DNA of 43,803 nucleotides from RGIG3528 sp045598045 (GCA_045598045.1 JAZLLG010000045.1:1-43803), one strand, 5' to 3'; counted from the stretch's first letter, positions 1 to 7,789 are shown. The notes: generated from the letters alone by a model not told the origin. A program made the numbers and translations.

Positions 1-29
1 GCCTGTGGCATCCGTTTGGCGCCGACCGA

Positions 30-110
30 GTGCCGAAATACGAAGTCGGGTTACCTAGATATCAGCGGTAATGATATGAACTGACCCGACGCGCGTATTT
101 CGAGAAGCAC
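30..110. other. Long imperfect stem-loop at left edge
   Basis: Nested complementary arms are visible: GTGC (30-33) with GCAC (107-110), CGAAATACG (34-42) with CGTATTTCG (94-102), and GTCGGGT (45-51) with ACCCGAC (84-90), separated by small internal loops. A terminator follows at 134-160, so this could be the 3' part of a structured RNA or of a transcript that starts left of the window. I do not recognise it as tmRNA, RNase P RNA, SRP RNA or a known riboswitch. Reading frames open from the left edge stop by about position 84 and give no recognisable protein. Bases 1-230 look more GC-rich than the genes that follow. Confidence 0.4.
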
Positions 111-133
111 GAGAACGAGTCCCCAAAGAATAC

Positions 134-160
134 AATCGGTCGTATGACCGGATTTTTTTT
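134..160 (+). terminator. Rho-independent terminator
   Basis: A short stem, CGGTC (137-141) and GACCG (146-150) with a GTAT loop, is followed by GA and eight T residues (153-160). It would end a transcript arriving from the left, probably the one carrying the stem-loop at 30-110. Confidence 0.6.
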
Positions 161-230
161 GCGTAGCGAGAGGGGGACCCGAACCCGACTGAGACCTGCG
201 GTCAGGCACCGGGGACAAAATGGCGCTTGT

Positions 231-529
231 TGTATCCTAAAAGAAGAATTGGGAAGAGATTTAGGAGGCGGATTTTGGTCTGAGGTATCCTAAGGAGAGG
301 AAAAAGCGGAATTAGTATACGAATTTGACGGGTGGCATATCCTATGTACGTGAAATATGGGCGGTTAGGATACGCAAGAGTGGAATTCCGTATACTAAAA
401 GAGTTGGGTCGAAGAAAATAGGATACGGAAGGAAAAAAACGTATACTAACGAGTCAGGAACAGGAAAAATAGGATACGCATGACATTTTTTCGTATCCTA
501 AATGGAAAAAAAGAAGAGATTAGGATAAA
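231..529. repeat. Tandem array of ~52-bp inverted-repeat units
   Basis: Twelve copies of a 10-bp arm alternate in orientation. Copies close to TTAGGATACG begin at 261, 312, 365, 418, 469 and 520; copies close to its reverse complement CGTATCCTAA begin at 231, 284, 336, 389, 440 and 492. Each matches consensus at 8 to 10 of 10 positions. Same-orientation arms are 51-53 bp apart, close to five helical turns. Within a unit the facing arms are 12-14 bp apart and could form a 10-bp stem; units are separated by 17-20 bp (20 bp before the first) of unconserved sequence. There are five complete units with half units at both ends. No gene lies inside. A multi-site operator, a hairpin array or a dispersed intergenic repeat family are all possible. 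Confidence 0.85.
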
Positions 530-722
530 TGGAATCGGAATTCGAGCGGACGAGATTTGTTTGTCGAGGAATATAGTCCGATTTGAACTGTAGCGATGTT
601 ATTGATATGCCCTTGGCAGTACTTATCAGGCCGTTTTACGGCGTAAGACGGGACGAACCGAAGTTCTTTGCACTTCAGTTAGCACGTGCTGTCACACGTT
701 CCCTTAAAAATAAAAATTCTTC

Positions 723-751
723 TTGACAATTCCTATACTTCGTGATACGAT
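723..751 (+). promoter_or_regulatory. Sigma-A promoter of the padR operon
   Basis: TTGACA at 723-728 and TACGAT at 746-751 are separated by 17 bp. Transcription would start near 758, about 65 bases ahead of the padR start codon. The interval 530-722 holds no gene; a weak hairpin lies near 632-653. The palindrome and direct repeats just downstream are possible operators. Confidence 0.65.
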
Positions 752-762
752 GCCTCACGTAA

Positions 763-825
763 TGATGCATCACATCGCGAGGTATTACATAAAAAGAGGT
801 ATCACATGAAAGGAGGTATCACATG
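763..825 (+). promoter_or_regulatory. Palindrome plus three direct repeats before padR
   Basis: TGATGCATCA (763-772) is a perfect palindrome just after the predicted transcription start. GAGGTATYACAT then occurs three times, at 779, 796 and 813, exactly 17 bp apart. The third copy contains part of the Shine-Dalgarno sequence AGGAGG (811-816) and the start codon at 823. PadR regulators commonly repress their own operons, so an autoregulatory operator is plausible; a duplicated ribosome-binding region is the alternative. Confidence 0.45.
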
Positions 826-1143
826 GATGTTCAACTAAAACGAGGACTTCTTGATGTCTGTGTTCTGGCAGCCATCAGGAGCGAAGATTCATATGGATAC
901 AAAATAATCAAAGACATGAAACCATACATCGAACTTTCCGAATCAACGCTGTATACGATTCTGAAAAGACTGGAAGTTGCCGAAATGCTTGTTGTAAGAA
1001 CAGCTGAGCACGAAGGACGGCTTCGAAAGTATTATCATATTACCGAAGCAGGAATGAAGCGAATAGACGAATTCAAAAACGAATGGAAAGAAATCATGTC
1101 AATATACGAGTTCGTAATTAAGGAGGAAAACGAAAATGAATAA
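823..1143 (+). CDS. PadR family transcriptional regulator
   Basis: This is a 106-residue winged-helix protein of the PadR type, a cytoplasmic dimeric repressor family. Visible landmarks are the N-terminal LKRGLLDVCVLAAI helix, the DSYGYKI motif at about residue 23, the recognition segment STLYTILKRLE at about 41-51, the wing ending in RKYYHIT, and a C-terminal helix. The length is normal for the short PadR-s subfamily. The start at 823 is fixed by AGGAGG at 811-816. The gene overlaps the HAAS/DUF1700 gene by 8 bases, and the PadR-HAAS-DUF4097 order is a familiar Firmicutes module in which PadR controls the following membrane genes. The inducing signal cannot be read from the sequence. Confidence 0.93.
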   Translation: MDVQLKRGLLDVCVLAAIRSEDSYGYKIIKDMKPYIELSESTLYTILKRLEVAEMLVVRTAEHEGRLRKYYHITEAGMKRIDEFKNEWKEIMSIYEFVIKEENENE

Positions 1144-1735
1144 ACAGGAATTCCTTGGTCAACTGAAGAAGGGGCTGTCCGGCCTCCCGAAGGATGACAT
1201 AGAAGACCGCCTGTCATTTTACAGCGATATGATAGATGACCGCATTGAAGACGGAAAGACAGAGGAAGAAGCAATCAATGAGATTGGTTCAATGGATGAT
1301 ATTGTATCGCAGATTATAGCGGACATCCCCCTCACAAAGCTTGTAAAAGAAAAGATTAAGCCAAGGAAAAGGCTTAAGGCATGGGAAATTGTTCTTATCT
1401 TACTTGGATCTCCTATATGGCTTTCTCTTCTTGTGGCATTTTTCAGTGTTATATTGGCACTTTATTTGACTTTCTGGACAGTTATTATTTCGCTGTGGGT
1501 AGTGTTCATTTCACTGGTGGCATGTTCACTTGCGGGAGTAATTGCCGGTGCTGTTTTCAGCATAACCGGAATGTTGCCGACCGGCCCGTTCCTGATTGGT
1601 GCAGGACTTATATGTGCAGGTCTTTCGATATTTATGTTCTTCGGATGTATGGCTTCGTCAAAGGGAATTTTAAATCTTACCCGGAAGTTTGCACTTGCAG
1701 TTAAAAACAGCTTTATCAACAAGGAGGAAAAGTAA
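1136..1735 (+). CDS. HAAS/DUF1700 domain membrane protein
   Basis: The 199-residue product starts with a helical HAAS-type (DUF1700) domain at about residues 1-60; the motif FLGQLKKGLSGLP followed by an acidic stretch and EEEAINEIGS is typical. Several hydrophobic segments follow between about residues 83 and 172, so the C-terminal half is embedded in the membrane. HAAS domains regularly neighbour PadR regulators and are thought to act as accessory signalling modules. An AAGGAGG at 1120-1126 lies inside padR and sets the start at 1136. The gene overlaps the DUF4097 gene by one base, pointing to translational coupling. The biochemical function is not established. Confidence 0.88.
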   Translation: MNKQEFLGQLKKGLSGLPKDDIEDRLSFYSDMIDDRIEDGKTEEEAINEIGSMDDIVSQIIADIPLTKLVKEKIKPRKRLKAWEIVLILLGSPIWLSLLVAFFSVILALYLTFWTVIISLWVVFISLVACSLAGVIAGAVFSITGMLPTGPFLIGAGLICAGLSIFMFFGCMASSKGILNLTRKFALAVKNSFINKEEK

Positions 1736-2691
1736 TGAGCAAAAAATCAACAATATGGATTATTATAGCAGCATTTCTTGTAGTTATCGGAACGATAACA
1801 TTCACAATCGTAATGTCCGTAAATAAATGGGAAATGAAAACAATAAGCACGGATAATTATGAAAAGAAGACATACGATGTCACGGAAGACTTCGGTGATA
1901 TTGATATTCAGGTAGAGACGGATGACATTTGCTTTGTTGTTTCAACCGACGGAAAATGTAAGGTGGAATGCTACGAAAACGAAAATGAGAAGCATTCTGT
2001 TTCGGTAAGTAACAATACACTCACAGTCAAATATGAAGACAACAGAAAATGGTACGATCATATCGGAATTCATTTTGAAACGCCGAAGATAACCATTTAT
2101 CTTACAAAAACCGAGTTTAATAAGCTTTACATAAAAAGTTCAACGGGGGATATCGATGTACCGAAGGATTTTACTTTTGAAAATGTTGATATAACTTTAT
2201 CGACGGGCGATGTTGATTTCTCTGCAACCGTAAAAACAGGAAACAAAATCGGTCTTTCAACAGGCGATATTAACATTAAGGACACATCTGCGGGAACATG
2301 TGAATTGAGAGTTTCAACAGGTAAAATTACAATAGAGAACTTTTCCTGTGACGGAGAAATCAAAACCAAATCATCAACAGGCGCAGTGGTTATGGATAAC
2401 GTAAAGTGTGCAAGTGTTGATTCCTACGGAACAACAGGAAGATTGGATATGGAAGATGTGCTTGTAAGCGGAAAAATATATGCCGAGAGAAGCACAGGAG
2501 ACATTTATATTAATAATTCCGATGCAGCGGAGCTTTACTTGAAAACAAGCACGGGACACGTGAAAGGTTCTTTACTTACGGATAAGGTATACATTACGGA
2601 CACTTCAAACGGAAACGTCGACGTTCCGAAGTCGGTGTCCGGAGGAAAATGCGAAATCGTTACATCAACAGGAAACATTTCTTTTAAATAA
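1735..2691 (+). CDS. DUF4097 beta-repeat surface protein
   Basis: This 318-residue protein has one N-terminal membrane anchor (about residues 7-27) and an extracytoplasmic domain of the DUF4097 family. About ten short beta-strand repeats centred on an STG signature (STGDID, STGDVD, STGDIN, STGKIT, STGAVV, TTGRLD, STGDIY, STGHVK, SNGNVD, STGNIS) run from residue 139 to the C-terminus, as expected for a right-handed beta-solenoid. It is the third gene of the PadR-HAAS module and overlaps the preceding gene by one base. Homologues occur with HAAS proteins and are often linked to envelope sensing, but no enzymatic residues are visible and the ligand is unknown. Confidence 0.88.
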   Translation: MSKKSTIWIIIAAFLVVIGTITFTIVMSVNKWEMKTISTDNYEKKTYDVTEDFGDIDIQVETDDICFVVSTDGKCKVECYENENEKHSVSVSNNTLTVKYEDNRKWYDHIGIHFETPKITIYLTKTEFNKLYIKSSTGDIDVPKDFTFENVDITLSTGDVDFSATVKTGNKIGLSTGDINIKDTSAGTCELRVSTGKITIENFSCDGEIKTKSSTGAVVMDNVKCASVDSYGTTGRLDMEDVLVSGKIYAERSTGDIYINNSDAAELYLKTSTGHVKGSLLTDKVYITDTSNGNVDVPKSVSGGKCEIVTSTGNISFK

Positions 2692-2703
2692 GGAGCAAAG
2701 AAT

Positions 2704-3048
2704 ATGCCGTTTATTAATTCAAAAATCAGCACAAAAATAACAGAGGAACAGGAAAAAGAAATTAAGACACGCCTCGGACAGGCAATTTCGCTTCTCCCCG
2801 GAAAGTCTGAAAGCTGGCTTATGCTTGGATTTGAACCTGAATATAAGCTTTATTTTAAGGGAGAGAATAAAAAGCCCATTGCATTTGTTGATGTATCGGT
2901 GTATGGAAACGAGGATCCCAAAGGTTTTGAAAAGCTTACGGGAGCTATTTGCACCATTTTTAACGAGGTGCTTGGAATTGCACCTTCCGAAATCTACGTA
3001 AAGTACTCCGCAACGGGGAACTGGGGCTGGAACGGCTCGAATTTCTGA
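2704..3048 (+). CDS. MIF-like tautomerase superfamily protein
   Basis: The 114-residue protein is full length for the macrophage migration inhibitory factor (MIF) / phenylpyruvate tautomerase family. Proline 2 follows the initiator methionine and would be the N-terminal catalytic base after processing. The C-terminal GWNGSNF corresponds to the GWNNSTF of mammalian MIF, and VYVKY-like strands (EIYVKY) precede it. Family members tautomerise keto-enol substrates such as phenylpyruvate; the physiological substrate of bacterial MIF-like proteins is usually unknown. The gene starts 12 bases after the DUF4097 stop and may be co-transcribed with that module. Its cytosolic location is inferred from the lack of a signal peptide. 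Confidence 0.88.
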   Translation: MPFINSKISTKITEEQEKEIKTRLGQAISLLPGKSESWLMLGFEPEYKLYFKGENKKPIAFVDVSVYGNEDPKGFEKLTGAICTIFNEVLGIAPSEIYVKYSATGNWGWNGSNF

Positions 3049-3085
3049 TTTACGTGTAGCTTAAAATTTACTTAAAGAACTTTAC

Positions 3086-3114
3086 TTAGTTTGGACACAA
3101 ATATGTGGTATGCT
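3086..3114 (+). promoter_or_regulatory. Weak sigma-A promoter candidate
   Basis: TATGCT (3109-3114) resembles a -10 box, and TTAGTT (3086-3091) lies 17 bp upstream as a poor -35 box. A small hairpin, GTGTC (3122-3126) with GACAC (3132-3136), lies in the presumed leader. The site sits in the 110-base gap before the alarmone synthetase gene. Confidence 0.3.
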
Positions 3115-3158
3115 TAAATGCGTGTCTGAACGACACATAGGAAGTTTTGGAGGTAATA

Positions 3159-3935
3159 ATGGATACACTGGATTCTATAGATGCGGCAGCAATAAGCGAG
3201 GACATGATGCTTGTGCCGGCAAGCGTACTGGACATTGATCTTAAAAATATGATGATTAAGGATTACGTCCCGGATGATTTGTCAGTTCAGAGCTGCCTTT
3301 CGATGATAAGCACTACCATGGCCGAATGGAGATCTCTTGTGAACTATTACAAATGCGCCATGATGGAAATTGAAACGAAGTTCAAGGTCTTAAATGAAGA
3401 GTTCTCCATGCAATATGAGAGAAACCCCATTGAAAACATTAAGTCCCGTATCAAATCGCCTGAAAGCCTTGTGCAGAAGATGGTGAAAAAAGGCATTCCG
3501 ATGGATATTTCATCCGTAGAGAAAAACATCAACGACGTGGCGGGCATAAGAGTGGTCTGCTCCTTCCTTGAGGACGTTGACAAACTGGCTGAATGCCTTT
3601 TGCAGCAGGACGATATTACTCTTGTGGAAGTGAAGGATTACATCAGAAACCCGAAACCTAATGGCTACCGTGGACTTCATCTCATAGTGGAAGTTCCGAT
3701 ATTTCTTCAGAATGAAAAGCGCCCCATGAAGGTTGAAATCCAGCTTAGAACCATAGCCATGGACTTCTGGGCCAGCCTTGAACACAGGCTTTGCTATAAG
3801 AAAGACATTCCTGCGGATATTTCCGAAAGAATCCGTTTAGAACTTTTTGAATGTGCGGAAAAGGCCGGAGAGCTCGATAAAAAAATGCAGGAAATCCGTA
3901 CAATGACAGAGAACGTCGGGACGATTACCGTCTGA
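3159..3935 (+). CDS. Small alarmone synthetase (GTP pyrophosphokinase, RelA/SpoT domain)
   Basis: The 258-residue protein has a single RelA/SpoT synthetase domain and no hydrolase, TGS or ACT domain, so it belongs to the small alarmone synthetases (RelQ/YjbM-like). These transfer pyrophosphate from ATP to GDP or GTP to make (p)ppGpp. Key motifs are SRIKSPESL (about 96-104), DVAGIRVV (126-133), the nucleotide-binding NGYRGLH (168-174) and EIQLRT followed by EHR (193-210). It is about 45 residues longer at the N-terminus than B. subtilis RelQ. The start at 3159 is preferred because GGAGG lies at 3149-3153; a TTG at 3147 overlaps that site and is unlikely. The next gene, msrA, is also a stress gene. 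Confidence 0.92.
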   Translation: MDTLDSIDAAAISEDMMLVPASVLDIDLKNMMIKDYVPDDLSVQSCLSMISTTMAEWRSLVNYYKCAMMEIETKFKVLNEEFSMQYERNPIENIKSRIKSPESLVQKMVKKGIPMDISSVEKNINDVAGIRVVCSFLEDVDKLAECLLQQDDITLVEVKDYIRNPKPNGYRGLHLIVEVPIFLQNEKRPMKVEIQLRTIAMDFWASLEHRLCYKKDIPADISERIRLELFECAEKAGELDKKMQEIRTMTENVGTITV

Positions 3936-3972
3936 CTTGCGAATTTCAAAACAGTACCGAAAGAGGAAACAC

Positions 3973-4485
3973 ATGAAATCAATTACTTTGGCAGGCGGAT
4001 GCTTCTGGTGCATGGCCAAGCCGTATTACGAATATGAGGGCGTTGAAAAGGTGCTCTCGGGCTATACGGGCGGTTCGGTAGAAAATCCGACATATGAGCA
4101 GGTGAAAACCGGAACAACAGGACACAAAGAAGCAGTACGCATTATTTTCAATCCTGACGTTATAAGCTATAAAAAGCTTTTGAACATATACTTCATGTCT
4201 ATCGACCCGTTTGATGAAGGCGGGCAGTTTATCGACCGTGGAGATAACTACACCACGGCTGTTTTCACGGATGACGACGACGTTAAATCGTACTTTGCAT
4301 CAAGGGTTAAGCAGATTGAAGAAAAGTACGGCCGGAAAGTGTGTGTGAAGCTTTTACCGGAAATGCCTTTTTACATTGCTGAAGAATATCATCAGGACTA
4401 TTCCGTAAAGAATCCGGAACTTATGGAACATGAGGAAGAAATCAGCGGGCGAAATAAGTTTGATTTTATTAACCTTGATGACTGA
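3973..4485 (+). CDS. msrA: Peptide-methionine (S)-S-oxide reductase
   Basis: The 170-residue enzyme reduces methionine-S-sulfoxide in proteins and free amino acids, repairing oxidative damage in the cytoplasm. The active-site motif GGCFWC (residues 8-13) gives catalytic Cys10 with a second cysteine at 13, and the following SGYTGG, GHKEAVRI, DPFDEGGQFIDRG and EEYHQDY segments match the MsrA family (B. subtilis MsrA also reads GGCFWC). Length is normal. The ATG at 3973 follows an AGAGGA sequence by about six bases; an upstream in-frame TTG at 3937 lacks a ribosome site. No MsrB domain is fused or adjacent. Confidence 0.96.
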   Translation: MKSITLAGGCFWCMAKPYYEYEGVEKVLSGYTGGSVENPTYEQVKTGTTGHKEAVRIIFNPDVISYKKLLNIYFMSIDPFDEGGQFIDRGDNYTTAVFTDDDDVKSYFASRVKQIEEKYGRKVCVKLLPEMPFYIAEEYHQDYSVKNPELMEHEEEISGRNKFDFINLDD

Positions 4486-4505
4486 ATACATAGGAAAGTT
4501 TTGAT

Positions 4506-6464
4506 TTGAAGGATAGATTCGTTGTAAAAAATAACAAAAAATTTTTGCCGGGAGTTATGATTGTACTCCTGGCTTTTCTTGTTGGTTGCGGTATGGGAGA
4601 AAGGACCGCGGGGGCAGTTACTCCGAAGTCCGGCAACGAGAAAATCGATGCTGATGTTGCAAATGTAACACCAACCAAATCACCCGAAACCGAAAGTGAA
4701 AAAACAACCACTCCAACCTCGACACCTTCTTTAACACCGACGTTTACTCCGACGCCGACTCCGGAACCGGAAAAGCCATCCCTCGAAACGTTTCTGCGTA
4801 CCGTGCTTAAGCCTGTCGGTTCGACATTATATATCTGGGGCGGCGGCTGGAATGAGGAAGACACAGGAGCGGGAACGGAAGGCCGTTCAATCGGAGTGAG
4901 CCATACGTGGCATGAGTTTTTTGATTCGCAGGATGCCGACTACAATTATAAAAATCATGACTATGAGATTCATAACGGTCTTGATTGTTCGGGCTATGTC
5001 GGCTGGGCAGTGTATAATGCACTTGAAAAGGAAGACGGAAGAGAAGGTTATGTATGCTCTTCCACCAATCTGGCCGGTATGCTTGCTTCAAAGGGACTCG
5101 GAGAAATTGTTCCGAAAGGTGAGCCCTTTTGGGCAGGCGATATCGTAAGCATGAAAGGTCATGTCTACATTGTTCTTGGAACCTGCAGTGACGGCAGCGT
5201 ATTAATTGCCCACTCCAGCCCGCCGGGTGTTCGCATTTCCGGAATAAAGAACGAGGACGGAAGTGACTCGGAGGCTGTCGGGCTTGCATATGAATTTACA
5301 AAGAACCATTTTGCAAAATGGTTTGAGCGATACGACAGTATCGAAGACTACGGAGTCTCTGCTTCTTACTACGACTATGTTGAGCGTTTCCGATGGAGCG
5401 ACACTCTTTTTGAGGATTATCATGAATTGACCGGGTTTTCTGTATCAAAGCTTCTGGAAAAGATTTCAACCGTCCCGGATTGGCTTTTAAGTGAGGAACT
5501 CTCTGATGACACGGTCAGGACTTTCAGGCTGAACACCGGAAATGCAGGCGTGTCGGCGGATGCGGAGCTCAGCGTCGAACATATGCTGCGTTTTGATTCG
5601 GATTCAAGGCATGAAGCAATGGAAGGCTACGAATGGATTACTTTCAACTGTCGTATCTCCTCGGAAGACGAAAAGGCTTTTGAATTTGGCTACAACTATA
5701 ATCCGTATTTAGGCATATTGCCGGACATTCAGCACGTGGACGATGGATTCCTTTATGAGTTCAGACACATAAACAGCGGCGTTTATGAAACGGAAAACGG
5801 TAAAAAGCGTATATCCGACACTTTTTCGTGTGAAGTTCGTCTGCCGAAAAAAGCCGGGTACTACGTTTTCGGACTTCTGGATACCGAAGAAAATGATACG
5901 GGGTTCGGAGGAAACAACATTCTTACCGCTTTTAAACTGAGCGCGGACAGGGCGGGTTCCATAGTCCCGTCGGTTGACGAACTTACGGATACATTTCCGG
6001 GTGCGAGCGCAGTAGGAAGATACGTGTATTACGGCAGTATGGATTCTGATGACGACGGAGAAGACGAACCGATAGTATGGTACGTGCTTGATGAAAAAGA
6101 AGATGAGCTTGTTCTTTTGTCGCGAGATATCCTTTTCCTGAAAGATAACGACGATCCGGTGATGGAACCGGAGATAAGCGGGCTTGCAAAACTGTCAAAA
6201 GATGAATTTACATCTTATTTATGGAAAAAAGGTCAAGGTTATGATACCATTGCTGCGGCGGCTCCTACAAAGAAGTGTCTGGAAGACATGATTTCTTTAT
6301 GGGGCGGTGACAGCTTTACGGAACTGATTTACTACACGGATTATATACTCTCGGAAGAAGGGCTTTTTGCAGGAGCCGACGGTGTCGGTTGTTTTTCCGA
6401 AGGGAACGGAAGTCTTCTTGAGCTGGCAGGTGTAAGGCCGTGTATAAGAATCAAAATAAACTAA
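4506..6464 (+). CDS. NlpC/P60-like lipoprotein with C-terminal DUF6273-like domain
   Basis: The 652-residue protein has a lipoprotein signal peptide: basic n-region, hydrophobic core and lipobox LVGC with Cys28. A threonine/proline-rich linker covers about residues 55-92. The next domain resembles NlpC/P60 cysteine peptidases of cell-wall peptides: DCSGYVGW supplies a candidate nucleophile Cys161 and GHVYIV a candidate His219, followed by IAHSSP. The C-terminus (about 500-652) ends in VRPCIRIKI and contains WYVLDEKEDELVLLSRD, which resembles DUF6273 domains of unknown role. The TTG at 4506 is taken as start because AGGAAAG lies eight bases upstream and the signal-peptide n-region is needed. 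Probable role: peptidoglycan remodelling at the outer membrane face; the substrate is unknown. Confidence 0.75.
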   Translation: MKDRFVVKNNKKFLPGVMIVLLAFLVGCGMGERTAGAVTPKSGNEKIDADVANVTPTKSPETESEKTTTPTSTPSLTPTFTPTPTPEPEKPSLETFLRTVLKPVGSTLYIWGGGWNEEDTGAGTEGRSIGVSHTWHEFFDSQDADYNYKNHDYEIHNGLDCSGYVGWAVYNALEKEDGREGYVCSSTNLAGMLASKGLGEIVPKGEPFWAGDIVSMKGHVYIVLGTCSDGSVLIAHSSPPGVRISGIKNEDGSDSEAVGLAYEFTKNHFAKWFERYDSIEDYGVSASYYDYVERFRWSDTLFEDYHELTGFSVSKLLEKISTVPDWLLSEELSDDTVRTFRLNTGNAGVSADAELSVEHMLRFDSDSRHEAMEGYEWITFNCRISSEDEKAFEFGYNYNPYLGILPDIQHVDDGFLYEFRHINSGVYETENGKKRISDTFSCEVRLPKKAGYYVFGLLDTEENDTGFGGNNILTAFKLSADRAGSIVPSVDELTDTFPGASAVGRYVYYGSMDSDDDGEDEPIVWYVLDEKEDELVLLSRDILFLKDNDDPVMEPEISGLAKLSKDEFTSYLWKKGQGYDTIAAAAPTKKCLEDMISLWGGDSFTELIYYTDYILSEEGLFAGADGVGCFSEGNGSLLELAGVRPCIRIKIN

Positions 6465-6494
6465 TTCACTGAAAGGACATAAAGGTGTGCAAAA

Positions 6495-7067
6495 ATGGGA
6501 AAAATCAAAGTAACTCATGATGTTGACGGCATTAAAGGCGTGTGCATAATCGAACCTGAGGTTCGAGGCGACGAAAGAGGATATTTCACTGAAACATACA
6601 ATAAAAAGGATCTTCTTGCCGAAGGAATCGATTTGGATTTTGTTCAGGACAATCAGTCTGCTTCCAAGAAAGGTGTTCTGCGCGGACTTCATTATCAGAT
6701 TAATTTCCCTCAGGACAAGCTTGTTCGTTGCATATCCGGTGAAGTGTTCGACGTATGCGTTGACCTCCGCAAGGGCTCCGAAACATTTGGAAAGTGGACG
6801 GGAGTACGTCTCTCGGCTGAAAACAAGAAGCAGTTCCTTGTACCTAAGGGGTTTGCGCACGGCTTCCTTGTCCTTTCGGATTACGCCGAATTCTGCTATA
6901 AGGTAACCGACTTCTATCATCCGAACGATGAGGGCGGCATCATGTTCAACGATCCGGACATCAACGTTCAGTGGCCTTATCCCGATGGAGTTAATGAGGA
7001 AAATCTCATTCTTTCGGACAAGGATAAAGTCCAGAAAAGCTATCAACAGTATATAAAGGAAATGTAA
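6495..7067 (+). CDS. rfbC: dTDP-4-dehydrorhamnose 3,5-epimerase
   Basis: The 190-residue protein matches the RfbC/RmlC family, which converts dTDP-4-dehydro-6-deoxy-D-glucose to dTDP-4-dehydro-L-rhamnose in the cytoplasm. Visible signatures are RGDERGYFTE, DNQSASKKGVLRGLHYQ with the catalytic histidine, VFDVCVDLRKGS, FLVPKGFAHGFLV and YKVTDFYHPNDEGG. Length is typical. AAAGGTG at 6481-6487 precedes the ATG at 6495. The other dTDP-rhamnose genes (rfbA, rfbB, rfbD) are not in the window, so the pathway must be completed elsewhere. The stop codon overlaps the next gene's start by one base, so the two are probably co-translated. Confidence 0.96.
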   Translation: MGKIKVTHDVDGIKGVCIIEPEVRGDERGYFTETYNKKDLLAEGIDLDFVQDNQSASKKGVLRGLHYQINFPQDKLVRCISGEVFDVCVDLRKGSETFGKWTGVRLSAENKKQFLVPKGFAHGFLVLSDYAEFCYKVTDFYHPNDEGGIMFNDPDINVQWPYPDGVNEENLILSDKDKVQKSYQQYIKEM

Positions 7068-7786
7068 TGGAACTTCAAAACAAAAAAACTACTTTAGACG
7101 ACAATGCAGAACTTTACCGCCACAGCGGTGACAACATGACCACAAAGGAAAAGTGGAAGAGCCTTGATGCCAAAGGCAAATGGGAATTCTTTAAGCAATA
7201 TTATTTGTTCAAGGTTGTGTGTGTACTTGTCATAGGCGGTGTGCTGCTGAGTGTATTAATCACTATTTTCAAGCCTAAGCCGGAAACCGTTTGCAACCTT
7301 CTTGTTTCCGATTTGCTTATGTCCGAGGAAGAGGTGAAAACAGTTCAGAACGAATTCCTTGAGAGCCTGGGGCTCGACAAAAAGGACTTTGAGCTTACAA
7401 CTGCCACCAACTGCTACTTCCTCACGGACGAAATGAACGCAAGACAGTTCTTTACGGTTTATTATGCAGTCGGAGACCTTGACGTTGTAATCCTTCCAAG
7501 AAAGGTCTTCAATATGATTGCACCAAACGGTTTCTTTCTGGATGTCCACGAGTATCTGACCGCGGATGAGCTTAACGTTTATTCCGAAAGAATAGTATCC
7601 TCCCCGAGAATCGACAGTGAATCCGAACGTCTTGTGGATGGGTCCGAATATCCTTGTGCCATCATTATTCAGGACAGTAAATATGTGTCCGGCAATATGT
7701 ACAATGACTCAATAGTACTGGCTGTTTGTGCCTGCTCAACACATATGGACAATGCCAAAAAGCTCATAGATTTTTTGTTTAAATAG
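7067..7786 (+). CDS. Single-pass membrane protein of unknown function
   Basis: I do not recognise this 239-residue protein with certainty. It has a hydrophilic N-terminus of about 47 residues containing KEKWKSLDAKGKWEFFKQYY, one transmembrane helix (about 49-66), and an extracytoplasmic domain of about 170 residues with mixed alpha/beta character and a cysteine pair near the C-terminus (CACS). The KWEFFKQYY membrane-proximal motif resembles uncharacterised Lachnospiraceae proteins I have seen, but that is recollection only. It overlaps rfbC by one base and ends just before a strong terminator, so it is the last gene of that transcription unit. Confidence 0.75.
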   Translation: MELQNKKTTLDDNAELYRHSGDNMTTKEKWKSLDAKGKWEFFKQYYLFKVVCVLVIGGVLLSVLITIFKPKPETVCNLLVSDLLMSEEEVKTVQNEFLESLGLDKKDFELTTATNCYFLTDEMNARQFFTVYYAVGDLDVVILPRKVFNMIAPNGFFLDVHEYLTADELNVYSERIVSSPRIDSESERLVDGSEYPCAIIIQDSKYVSGNMYNDSIVLAVCACSTHMDNAKKLIDFLFK

Positions 7787-7789
7787 GCT

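Noticed and set aside
160..190. tRNA gene on the - strand, because the complement reads like a T-arm (GTTCGGGTCCC)
   Set aside because: No acceptor stem partner, anticodon arm or D-arm can be found around it.
214..225. Shared 12-mer GACAAAATGGCG here and at 36967-36978
   Set aside because: In a 44-kb window many 12-base matches are expected by chance, and the flanks do not align well.
231..529. CRISPR array
   Set aside because: The repeated unit is only 10 bp, alternates in orientation and has 12-20 bp gaps; CRISPR repeats are longer and all in one orientation, and no cas gene is present.
3147..3158. TTG start for the alarmone synthetase
   Set aside because: It overlaps the Shine-Dalgarno GGAGG at 3149-3153; the ATG at 3159 is correctly spaced.
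6297..7046. 249-codon open frame on the - strand opposite rfbC
   Set aside because: It lies antisense to the well-supported rfbC and the end of the lipoprotein gene, and its product resembles no protein family.
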